Of a stretch of 64,000 nucleotides of DNA, positions 40,980 through 54,000 are shown piece by piece (the stretch's first letter is position 1; each line of letters opens with the position of its first letter). The notes beneath the pieces are model-generated. The model saw nothing but the letters and a program-made list of their open reading frames with translations, was not told the DNA's origin and made no database searches. The DNA comes from Astyanax mexicanus (taxonomy: Eukaryota; Chordata; Actinopteri; Characiformes; Acestrorhamphidae). The position numbers were made by a program, and so were the translations under genes. The DNA lies in the NCBI RefSeq assembly GCF_023375975.1, contig NC_064431.1, positions 21,265,501 through 21,329,500 of the forward strand, in the 5' to 3' direction.

Positions 40980-43642
40980 TCTGGTGAACATCAGTGGACG
41001 GAACTCGACTGTGCGGAAACAGGTAATTTCCATCTCCCAGTGGGACTGTGTCCGTGTCTGTGTGTGAGTGTGTGTTTACACAAGACCCTCCACCAATCAC
41101 GTGTCCCGCTGTGTCCACCTGCTTCACATAACTCCATTCTTTTCTTTTTATCGCTACTATTAGACGCTCACGTCATGTGAAATCCTTCCCTTGTTATTAT
41201 ATTTTGTGTAAAACACAAACAAACACACCCACACACACACACTCATAAAGTTACATCTCCTTCACCGCTGTGTGTACCATCAAACGCCGGTTGCCATGAA
41301 TACACCCCCCCAGAGACCCATTCACTGGTGTGATCCTGAGGGGAGCTGAGGTGTTAAGCGCTCTCCGTGCCCATGCCCAGCAACTCCTTACCCACCTCCT
41401 TTTTCCTTTTCCTGGCACAGCCTCCCTGTAATCATCGTCTGGGCCTGCAGGATAAATTTAGCATGTTCTTCTATTTCCACCTAAAACTCTACTGCCTCTA
41501 CATCCGAGGCATTCTAACCCACAATGAACAAAGAGTAAACAAAAAAATCCATATAATCATCCATTCAGAGTCTCCAGCTCACACACTGCAGGGTTCCTGT
41601 TGCCCCCTAGTGAGAAGAGGAAAGCATTACACTGTACACTGCAGTGTGATTTCATTGTGACAAGAAATGGGAATTCTCATTTTGGTGTTTAATCGAGTAA
41701 TCTGTTTGTACAAATCCTAAAAAAAGCCTTTAAGCCTATACCTACACTACAGGTTTATGTGTTAGGGTTGTCACTATCAACTACATTAGTTATAGAGTAG
41801 TTAACATATTATTTTTGATGATTAATCGAATGATTAGTTTGTACAAAACCCAACACTAAACTGTGCTTTTGCAACTAATCAAAAACAGACCCTTTCGAGA
41901 TCCTCAAATCAAACATGCACCTTCTAGATTATATAAGGAAGCCCTTAACCCTATATTTTCACTTACGTTCATGTGTTAGGGTCTTTGCAATAATTTTACA
42001 TCAGTTATAGAGTAGTTAAGTGACATTTATGGTGATTATTTGAGTAATCAAAAACTTTACAAAATGAAAAACAATACATTTGGACATGACTGAACAATAA
42101 TAAAGCATTTTAAATAATCTAAAATAAAACTTTCAGCATGGATCTGCACGTATGTTTGTCCATTATGGTTGTCACTATCAATTACATTAGTTATAGAGTA
42201 GTTAAACAGTCATTTTAACCAACAACAGACCCTTCCTAGACCTTAAAAGGAAGCCTTTAAGTCTGTATCTGCAATTGTATTTGTGTGTTAGGGTCGTCAC
42301 TATTTATTTTATTCGTTTTAATGTAGTTAAACGATTACTTTTTGCAGACTATTTGAGTAATCAAAGATTTTACAGAATCCAAAACAATACATTTGGACAT
42401 GACTGACCAATAATAAAGCATTTTAATTATTTTAAAAAAGAACCTTTCAGCGTGGATTTGCACATATGTTTGTCTGTTGTCACTATGAATTACATTAGTT
42501 TTAGAGTAGTTAACCAATACTTTTTGGCCATTAATCGAATAATCTGTGTGTACAAAAGCCCAACAATAAAATTGGAATTAACTAATCAAAAACAGACCCT
42601 TTCTATTCTAGACCTTAAAAGAAAGCCTTCAAGCCTAAACCTGCACTTATGTTTGTGTGTTGAGTGCTTGATTTTAATAATGCAATGTAAAAACAATTAC
42701 CACAAAAGGCTAAACAATCCAATAGGCCAATAACAAACCATTTTAAAGCTACATTATATTGCGGTTTAAGCCAATATCTGGACACATGTTGGTGTATTAT
42801 GGCTTTCATTGTCTATGATACTTGTAATTTGATAATTTACTGATTATTTTATGAGTTAATTGATTATTCACAGCCTTTAAAACACATGTAAAACACCATA
42901 AATAAACATATATTGCATATAATTTAGAGTTTTAATTGATTTTAGCAAAGCTCTGCTTGTGCAAGTCTGCAAATAAGATCAATATGACTTTATACGTGAC
43001 CATCGCTCAGATTGGCAACAAATCACTGTTAGTACATTTTAATAGATGATTATTTACTGAATAATGAAGTTTAATTAGTGAATCATTGACAGGCGTGTGT
43101 GTGTGTGTGTGTAAGTGTGTTAGTGTGTGTGTGTATTGGCATGATCTTCACCGAGCTGAATGCAGCTCCTCCATCGTGGCCCAAATTCCGCCTTGCTCAG
43201 CCATTTCCGCCTCTCCCAAACAAACAAAAGAAAGGGGTGAAAGAAGCGGTCTCCTAGCAACCGGCGCGTTCGCTCGCCCCTCGCTCCCCCACGGCTCAGA
43301 GTGCACTGGGCTTTATTCCCCTCCGTCTACCGTCTCCATCCCTTCGCAAATATTATTTCTCCTGCGATCCTCAGCGCTTGGAACAGGGAGCCTCGTTCAG
43401 AAAGATTTATCTAAACATCCTGGGATTTTAGCCCCACCCGTCACCCCTCCAACACACACACACACACACCCTTTTCTTGTACTATTTCTTTATTTTTCCC
43501 TCACTTTTTTCTCTTTCTTTCTCTGTGGTAGGAGTCCAGCCAAGTCATTCCACTGATGGTGGAGAGCTGTATTCGCTTCATCAGCCGACACGGTAATATC
43601 TCTCTCTCTTTCTCTCTTTCTCTCTCTCTCTCTCTCACGCTC

Positions 43643-43688
<46 letters not shown>

Positions 43689-45019
43689 ATGGTTGAGCTC
43701 TTTGCTGTAAACCCCACAGCTCCTGAGCCTCTCCCTGCATGTGAGTGAATGAAATGTTCTGTTCGGTTCATTAATCCGTGTGTCAGCTCTGTTTTTATAA
43801 CAGAACTGTTTCATATTGTAACTCATAAATTATCACAGTACAGTACAGTACAAGTTGTCTGTATTTAATACACAGTTATTATCCTCCACTCAATTATATC
43901 TACACTATAGGCTTAACGTATGCAGTTAGGCCCAATCCCACTTCACTTTTTGGCCCTACCACTTTGTCCTATCCCTTTGTACGGGGAAGTGTTAGGGTTA
44001 TATGACCCTTCAAACAGAGATTTTTCAGAGGCACCCTCAAAACAGAAGGATATGAGACTCACTGGCAAGATGGAACTGTCTAACTTAAAAACAATTAAGT
44101 TAGTTGAAGCAAATCATTTCAGCTACCCATCACAGAGGAATTAAGTAATGGACAGTAATAATTAATTGCTGTACCACCTGCCCCTTTTTTTGAAGATATA
44201 CGATAATTCACTAAAGTTAAATAGTTACCCAGCAGCAGCTAGGTTGCTGAACTTTAGCGCTACACTGCTATAGCTATATATATATCAGCTTCATAAAGGG
44301 CTGTCCCAATTCGTAGGTTACTGGGAGGATTTTACCTCTTTCTCTTGTAGCTCTGTTCTAAGGGGAAGGGTTACATTTGAAATGAAAGAGAAATAGGATC
44401 GGACCTAACCCTGTGTTCACACTGGAAAGCGACAGGCGGCCATTCATTTCCTATGGCAGGGCGCGATTTGTCGCCGCGACACGCGAGAGGCGACAGAGCG
44501 ACAAGCGACACGGAGATGAATTTTTCTCAACTTTATGCAAATGAGTTATGACGCGGTGAAGCGACATTCTAACCCGATTGGCTCCTAGCTTTTCTTTGGA
44601 CCAATCACAAACAAGGCTGTTCGACGTCCTCAAGCTCCTGCTCTTTGAATTTCTAGTTTCTTTCCCGGTTCTTTCTGTTGAACGGGGTGGACCCACATCA
44701 GTCTGTGGGAACGGCTGCGTTTCCAGCGCTGTTAAATCACAGAAACGCACAAGAGTCCAGCAAGTTTGGGAGTTATAGCTGGAGAATAAAGTGGCCAAGT
44801 GATTCCTTTTTTGTGCCTTTTTTCTTGTCGGAGGCTGGACCATGATAAACGCGGGCGTTGAGCTTGACACGCCCACAAGCGACAAACGCTGGGCGACACA
44901 AGCGACTCGTCGCATTCCAGTGTGAACGCAGGGTAAGTTGTCTGCTCTGGAATCTTCTCCACAGATGCAAAGCTCACGCGAGTTGAGTTGCCAGATTGAG
45001 GACACTGAATCGACATACA

Positions 45020-45094
<75 letters not shown>

Positions 45095-48000
45095 AATTTT
45101 AAGAGTTATTGTTTAATATTTCTGTTGATTTGGTTGATGTTGGCTTTAGCCAGCACTAGTCTGGATCACTTTACCTACCTCAAACACTCAGCGCTTTGAT
45201 AACTCAGGTGCACATGGTCATGGGATGCAATGCTTTGTTTTTTCCCATGACATGTGGCATGTCAGTGAAGATGGTTTTAATTATATTTTTTGAATTAAGA
45301 TATTTTCTCACTCTTTTTCTCAATTTAGGATTCATTTACAAGAATAACTAAATTGTCAATATCAGTAAATGTTGTCTTCATGTCTACAGGGTTGCATCAT
45401 GAGGGTATCTTCAGAGTGTCTGGCTCACAGGTGGAGGTCAATGACATTAAGAATGCCTTTGAAAGAGGTAAATTTAACCTTTTAAAGGACCCTTGGACCC
45501 TAATTCTTAAACCACTCAGCATTATGTATAAAGTAATTTCATCACTAAATCACTCTCTCTTTTTTCTCTATTTATCTTTCTTTCTGCTTGTCTTTCTGTT
45601 TCTCCGTTTCTCTCAGGTGAGGACCCTCTGGCTGGAGACCAAAACGATCATGACATGGATTCCATCGCCGGCGTCCTCAAGCTCTATTTCAGAGGCCTGG
45701 AGCACGCCCTCTTCCCGAAGGAAGTCTTCCATGACCTCATGTCCTGTGTCTGTGAGTGCACACTGCACCCATCCAATCCATCCCAGCTCATTGTTCCATA
45801 CACACCTAGGTCAGAGATAGTGGATAGTGGCTGTTTATGGATTCTTTTTAACGTTCTCTTCTGGTGTAAATAGCAGGGAGACCCTGATCTGATTCACTGA
45901 ATTGTGATTAGGGCAGATCGAGGTGTATTTTATTAAATCAGGTATTTGCTATGTTAATTTTAATACCCTTACGAGCCTTGCTTTAACTACAAATTGCTGT
46001 CTAATGGCCTCAAGCAAAGGCTACTATAAATTAAACACAAACAAACACATTTGACTCCAAAATCTACAGTCTGTCTTTACTAGTTCTGTACATTTTGAAC
46101 ACTAAACACTCTAAATGTTTAGTGTGCTATATTATACTACTGTACTCTGTCCACTCTATCAGTATTAAGTTATATGTTATAGTAACTACAGAATTTAATT
46201 AAAAAAAAAAGATTTTCTTAGACAAAACAATCTTTTCAGGGAGGTATTTCCTTGGAAAAAAGTAAAAAATACATAGAAGTATCCTAGAATCTTCTGAAAA
46301 TAACATCCAGCCTGTGTGCATATAATTTGTAATTTTTAGTTTAATATAGGTATATCTTACTATTGTCCTCACCAGTAGGAAGTATATATTGAGGGCATGA
46401 CAAAAAATAATCGCGACTAATCAGCAAATAGTCGGCAGATTATTTGACTACTAAAATAGTCATTATTTGCAGCCCTATACCATCACAAAACCTTATACAA
46501 AAGGAGATTTTATCACAATATAACGGGCCTCATTTTCGGGCATGCGCATCGCGCCTGTGTTGCTAAGATAGCAATGAACGTCTGACTGATTAAGTTTGTC
46601 TAGGAAGCGTTCAGACAGGTGGCACACCTGTGTTTTCGGGTGCCAAGATAGCAATACGCCAGAAATGTACCTGAACACACCTATCATTTCAAGACTACCA
46701 CGCCCATTGGCGTAGATATATTCACAAGCACTGTTTAAACAACGCCATCGGAAGGGGTGAAGCAGGCATCTCAACACAAACCATAACAAAGTGTTACCAA
46801 GATAATATCCAGCGCACAGCACTAAGGAGAGTTCTTAGAAGGTAAACTAAAGAGTTTAGTTTTGAGTCTGCAGTGTGGAACTTTACAGAAGAGCATAAAA
46901 ACAGGCCATAACATCTGACATTCTATAAGGCTATTACCTAACCACTCTTCACTGTTTTACCTTAGTACCCCTACTGAATAGTTCTGAAAAGGATCAGAAA
47001 TATACCTGAACAGAATTGTGTGTTTTATCCCTACTGAATATAATGTTAATATTTTGCATGTATTTCTTGTGTCGTTGCAGCCATGGAGAACCTCCAAGAG
47101 AGAGCCACTCACATCCACAAGGTCCTGCTGACTCTGCCCACCAACACACTGGTCGTCATGAGATACCTGTTTGCTTTCCTCAACCAGTGAGTGTTTTTCC
47201 TGATTTAAGACCAGTTTGAATGAATGACTGTATCTACTGGGAGATGATAGAGCTGCTGCTGGAGCAGTCCTGTTTTATTTTATAGAGGTTTTATACTTAT
47301 GGGCTACAGTTAGAAGCCCTCTATTTCTCTAGATGGATTTGACCAGCTTGGCCAGTCATCATTTATTTTAGAGCTGTTTATCTATGATTTAGAGACGATG
47401 CTGGAGTTCAGTTGCCAGACCTTGGTTCCAGAGGGATTATTAAATCAGGAGTTTTTTTCATCTTAGGGCTAGGCTAATCTTAACCTCACTTCTTAAACAG
47501 TAAACCTCTGTCCATTCTAAACGTACCGTTTTACAAGACCTTCTTATATATATATATATATATGGATTTTACAGCACAGATTTTTTTTTTTTTCGAAGAA
47601 GCCGAACCCAGGCCAGTTCTCAGGTTGAAGTGCCAACACCAGCTCTTTGTAACAGTTTCAGTCCTTTCCTTCCCTGCTTTTCTGCTTTCGAGGGTCTTTT
47701 TTTCCCGTTCCTCGTCTCTCTGTGGTCTTTTTGAACGGCCCTCCAGACCACAACATGTTTTTTTGGTTTCCCTCATTGACAGAAGCCTTCCAGGCTTGAT
47801 ATCAAAGCCAGAGAGAGAGGGAAAGAGGGACGGAGGTATGGTGTTGCCATCAGGCCCCCATTAATGTTCCCGTGCCGGCGGTCTGTTAGCCCCTGCTGAA
47901 TGACTCCACTGTTCGCTCCATCGCCGATAGATCTTTCCACTGCTATAAAAGTCTGTGGAGGTGCCAGAATGAGTCTCTTAAGCTTTATCTTTCTGCCTGG

Positions 48001-51000
48001 TTCTTTCTTTTTACTTTTTTTTTAGAGGCTCAGTACACTAAGGATCTCACGTTCAAATCTTGGGTCAGCACAACTTCACGTCACGCTCTGTCTGTTCATC
48101 ACTCACAGTGTGAGACTGGTGATGAGCACAGGCGTCTGTTGGCTGATGTATCAAAGCTGGAGATCCTGCACTTTCCCATTCACATTGCCTAGTGATGTTG
48201 AATTATTGGCAGCAGTTGGAAAAGAGGCAGGATCTTTATGGGAGGAGGCATGCTCTCGTCTGTATCCTTGTATCTCAGTGATAGGGTGGGCTAATTGGTT
48301 AAATTTTGCAGAAATTAATGTAAAAATATAATAAGCTCTAAATTAAATGCTGAAGGTTTGTTAAATAAGTTTGAACGTTTTTTTATTCAATAGTTGTAGT
48401 TGTAGTCCACATGCCTGTGATCAATAACCCGGTGCTTTAACTTCCAACATGGATTTTGTTGAATAAGTCACTTGTTTCATTAAAAGTCTTTAGTCCGACT
48501 TTGAGTAAAAAAATGGGACACTTATAGAGAAGATTAGGGAGATTTTGTGTAACAGGAGCCTTATGAGCAGTTGTCGCTAGCAGTTTGCAGTTGACTTTTC
48601 ACATTAATCCAGTTCGAGGGTCCTCCTTATGGAAACTGTGACCCCTCTGCCCCTGCCGCTTTGCCCTGGGAATTAGAGTACACCATCAATCCCACCCCAA
48701 CCCCAAGCATGTCTCGTACAGCCCCCCTGAACTGCTGTCTGGCTGTGACTTTATCATAGATCTGTGTAACTCTATCTTGTGAGCTATCATGTAATGAAGC
48801 TTTACATATGTGTGAATGTAACATATATATATATGTAAGTGGTTACGATATAAGAGTGAATGGTTTTTATAGGGCAGAGAGCGCCCTCTTGTAAAAAAGA
48901 CCCAGTGTCTAATCAGCCCACACCTGTAATCATTTACATGTCTGCATATCTGAGACATAACTTCATGCTCAATTTAGCAGAAATCTGGTGCGTTTTTTAA
49001 TATTTTTTAATCGAATGTAGTTGAAAGACTGGATCTTTTGCTGCTAAGTACATTATTTGGACTGAATGCTTTTAATTGCTTCCATCTAAGCACTTTGACA
49101 TCTTCATAGAATGCAATAGACTTCAATATAAAATATTATGGCTTTATAATGCAATTCTAACAGGTTTAATAGGTTATATTTGAATTTAGTGATGTAATAT
49201 GAACTGTGAAATAAGTCACATAGAATCAAATCAGGATATAATATCTCTGCATTATGCAAATGCTGATGCTTTTCAGAGAATTGCATTTAACGTTATTGAA
49301 TCCTGGAATTGTACAATCAGCTCACTATCTATATTCTCTTCTTTTTCTCTCCAGTCTTTCCCAATACAGTGAGGACAACATGATGGACCCCTATAACCTG
49401 GCCATCTGCTTCGGCCCTACGCTCATGTCGGTCCCCGAGGGCCATGACCAGGTGTCCTGCCAGGCCCACGTGAACGAGCTGATCAAAACCATCATCATTC
49501 ACCACGAGAGCATCTTCCCCGGACCCCGCGAGCTGGAGGGCCCCATCTATGAGCATGGAGGAGCCCCTGAGGAATACAGGTGAGCTTTTCAGGATCACCA
49601 AAAAAAATCCATGAATTTGATCAGTTATTGTAAGTTAGGCCTTAACCAAACAAACGCAAGAGATTCAGGACTGCTTCTCAGCTGCGTAACCCCCATCATT
49701 AGTGATACCACATCACAAGAAGGGTGAAGACTAGCATATGTCTCCTCCGACACATGTGAAGTCAACCATCGTCTTTTTTGAACTGCTGTTGATGCAGCAT
49801 TGCCGGGTAGCATCACAGCGCTCTCAGAGGAAAGCCCAGCGACTTGGTTTCAATACATCAGCTCACAGATGCCTTGATTGACATCACCCTAGGAGTGATG
49901 AGTAGAAAGAGTGCCATCTACACACATTGGCCTTGCTCTCTCTGGGCTCCGGCAGCTGATGACAAGCTGCAAAAGAGATAAGAGGGATTTGAACCAGCAA
50001 TCTCCTTATCATAGTGGCAGGGCTTCAGATATATTTCTTACCCTTTTTAACTGTGTGATCCCTTTTTAGGGTTCAAAGGTTGTTGCCAAATATTTAGCCG
50101 AACGCAAATTTGCAGCTTTTACAAAACGTCAAGTATAAATCAGACATTATATTATTATTATTATAGACATTATATATTATACATTACATTATTCCGAACA
50201 TATAGCAGAGAAACGTCCTTAAAGAAAAAATCTGGTGTGAAATGCACTTGGAATGTAGTAAAACTATATAAAAACGAGTACAAACTTTTGTCGAATAGCC
50301 CACCTCCGTTCATCCCTCAGCATTCTGAAATACAAAGCTTTGAGCTGATGCTCCCAATAGGCTTACAATGCTAGAGATAGGGACATACCGTTGTTTCCCA
50401 TGCAAAGAAATTGCTATTTTTACACCATTAACATGTAGCTCAAAGTAGCTCCACACTTCATTGATAGAATTAGTAGAAAACATTGTTTATACACACAGTA
50501 TTACAAGGTAGTTCTGGACTGGAGTTGGCAAATTCATGCATTTCCGCTGAATAAATTTAGCAATCTGTCCCCCGATCCTACCTATCTGTTTGTGCTCATT
50601 AGTCGACATATCGTGACTTAATTTCGAGATTAATTGTTTTGGAGAACTACCTTAAGGTACTGTGTATATAAGCAGGGTTTTTTTTTTTGCTCTCAGAGGA
50701 AAGCGCAGCGACTTGGTTTCAATACACCAGCTCACAGATGCCTTGATTAACATCACCCTAGGAGTGATGAGGAGAAATAGTGCCATCTACACACATTGGC
50801 CTTGCTCTCTTTACTTTGAGCTTGTTAATGGGGTAAAAATAGTGATTTCCTTGCATGGGTGTGTGATAATACACTATGCCCCTATCACTAGCATTGTAAG
50901 CCTGTTGGGAGCATTGGTTAAAAGCGCTGTATTTCAGAATGCTGGGTGTGAACAGAAGTGGGCTATACAACAAAAGTTTGTACACGTTATTATGGGTTCC

Positions 51001-54000
51001 TGAATACAGTACTGTTTGTTTAATATACTCTCATGCAGAGTTCTGCACTCATGTGCTCAAGTACTGTTAGCATTTAGCTACATTTTAAGCCACCTTAGAG
51101 CAATTAGTACCTTATCTCACCGTCTCCATCCAACCCCACCTGATCCCTGGATCTCCTGTATTAAAAACAGCCCTTTATTAGCCCTGGTTCTCTGTTTAAT
51201 AAATCATGTGGCACAAGACTGCAGGGTAATACCAGACAGGAGGGTGGCAGACTGGACTGAACCCTAACGAGCCTCCCTGGACTCCTTAAGGACGTGATTT
51301 TACTGTTATGACATTGAAAGCAATGGGCTCTGCTGTTTGCACTGTTTGCACGGATCACCTATAAGAGCCTGAAAGGTAAAGCTGTGCTGAATCAGACATC
51401 CTGACAGACATCCTACAGACAAGGGGAACCTCAGTATTTAAACACAGTATGCAGTCCAAACAGTGAGCCAGTGGCCGTAAAATTACAGGAAAGCCCTCGT
51501 ATAAAACTCCCTGCAATGCTCTGGCTGTACGTAATACATTTTATCGCTGCTTTAGATCTGCTTTACTCAGGCCAAACAGAATGTCTCTATAGAGCCGAAT
51601 AGACTCCCAGATCTCAGCCGGGACTGAATGATATAAATTACCCGGCCTGTGAAATGCTCAGACTGCAGAATTTTCAACACTCAGCGTTTTCAGCACTCTC
51701 TCACACAGGGGTGACGATGTACGCCAGTGTGATAAATTGTGTTGTCAGGACTTCTAGAACACTGCACTACTGCACAAGCTATAAAACATATCAAACTTTT
51801 ATATAGTCATCACATGTTTAATGACAATAATCCTACAAACTGGAGTTATGTTACATTTTATACACAAATATTGCTCATAATATTGTATATAACAGTGTTT
51901 ACTGGCAGTAACTCACTTTCTGCTGAGATTAGTTTATTTAACTGTGGGCCTGTATTTCAGTTTTTCTCCCTTAAACAAGATCAGTCACATATACAGTTGC
52001 TGGATGATGTATACAGTAGTAGATGCTCAAAAGTGATTCATAGTAGATCCATAGCCATTACTGAATAATTAATAGTTGTATTTATCCATAAATGTTATTG
52101 ATTGATTGTAGTAGATTATAGTAGCATAATAATTTATAGTTGATACTAAACAATTAGTAGTTTTTGTAGTGTTACTAGAATTCATAGTAGATACTAAATA
52201 ATCCATATTAGTTACATACAAATATAAGATAAGCATAAAACTTACTCAGTAAGTCATAGTGGATACTGAATAATTTGTAATTCCTGAATAAGTTATAGTG
52301 GATATTGAAGAATTTGTAGTTCCTGAATAATTCATAGTGGATATTGAAGAATTTGTAGTTCCTGAATAATTCATAGTGGATATTGAAGAATTTGTAGTTC
52401 CTGAATAATTCATAGTGGATATTGAAGAATTTGTAGTTCCTGAATAATTCATAGTGGATATTGAAGAATTTGTAGTTCCTGAATAATTCATAGTGGATAT
52501 TGAAGAATTTGTAGTTCCTGAATAATTCATAGTGGATATTGAAGAATTTGTAGTTCCTGAATAATTCATAGTGGATATTGAATAATTTGTAGTTTCTGAA
52601 TAATTCATAGCGGAAATTGAATCATTCATACTAGATACTGGAAGCATTTATAGCTTATTAAATAACTAAATAAATGGTAATTACAAAATAATTCATAGTG
52701 GATACTGGATAATTAGTAGTTACCAAACAATCTGTTGCAATTACTAAATAATGCATAGTAGATTCTGTTATTCTTTGTAGTCATTAATAATTATTTGTAT
52801 TGAACATTTTATAGTCATTACTGAATAATTAGTAGTAGCAGATACTAAATAATTAAAAGTAGATACTAAATTACTTAGTCTAGGTGCTGCTTAAATAGCA
52901 GTAGCTGCATAATTCATAATTACTGAATACTTAGTATATACTGAACAATTAATAATGTAAAGTAAATAGTTATTATTCAGTATCCCCTAATATTCAGTAC
53001 CTAAAATGCATTAATTAGTATCTACTACTAATTATAAACTATCTACAGTAAGTTACTCAGTAACTGCTAGTTATATTCCATATCCACTAATATTCAGTAC
53101 CTAAAGTGAATTTGGTATCTGCTGTTAATTATATATCATCTACCACAAATTATTCAGTAATTACTGTAAATGATTCAGTAGCTACTACAAATTTTTCTTT
53201 GGATGCTAAATAATGTAATTTAAGTTTAAATATTATTAAATATAAGATTAAATAGTTATTAATAATATAATAATTCATGGTAGAAACTGAAGAGTTATTA
53301 TACTCATTATTAAAAAAATACTAGTTACTGAATCATGTGATCGCATGTTGTCCAACTTGATCACAGGAGTGAGGTGTGCACGTACTGTTCAGACAGAGTG
53401 TGTTGGTGTATCCTCAGTGTCCGCTCTGTCCTACATTGGTTCATGATGTCATTGTCTGGAGTTGGACCAGCTTTGATGCTCTTATCTGTGTCCTGCTTCC
53501 CTTCCCTCTTCTCCCTTCACTTCAAACAGCAACAAGAACAGAAAGTTCTCTCAATCTCAGTAAAAAATAGAGAGAGAGAGTCAGGAGAGACTCACAGGGA
53601 TTTTCTTGGACATGAACCAGCCATCCTTTAGGTTTTGTTTCTCCAGATGTGTCCAAAGCTGGTTTACAGACCAGCACAGTGCAGCATTGGTTCTGAATGG
53701 TCTATAATTTTCTGATTATTTCAGCTTCTAATAAAAGTTTCTTCCCCGTCTCTCTCCCTTGTTCCTTGTCTTCATCAACAGTGATAGTCCACACATCGAG
53801 CCCCCCCTAGTGGACGCGCCTGCCCCTGACACTGTCTCAGAGATCCACAACAGTGATGATGGTGAGTGGTCATTTTATAGAACAAGAATAATAAATTAAC
53901 TAGAATGTATACACTATGATATATCCAGATGAGACAAAACATTATGAACATCTCCTGACAACCACTAAGCATACTAGTCATACTTGGTCATAATATTTAG

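Noticed and set aside
34010..43531. A cassette exon equivalent to the long proline-rich linker of SRGAP2
   Set aside because: No stretch resembling that linker with flanking AG and GT was seen between W7 and W10.
44451..45095. Minus-strand open frame of 214 codons
   Set aside because: It runs across a Harbinger-type MITE and a (TA)n tract, with no domain and no splice support.
52246..52647. Minus-strand frame with a 13-residue repeat, or a CRISPR-like array
   Set aside because: The 39-bp units are head-to-tail with no spacers, in a vertebrate intron. It is a minisatellite; the open frame results from a unit length divisible by three.
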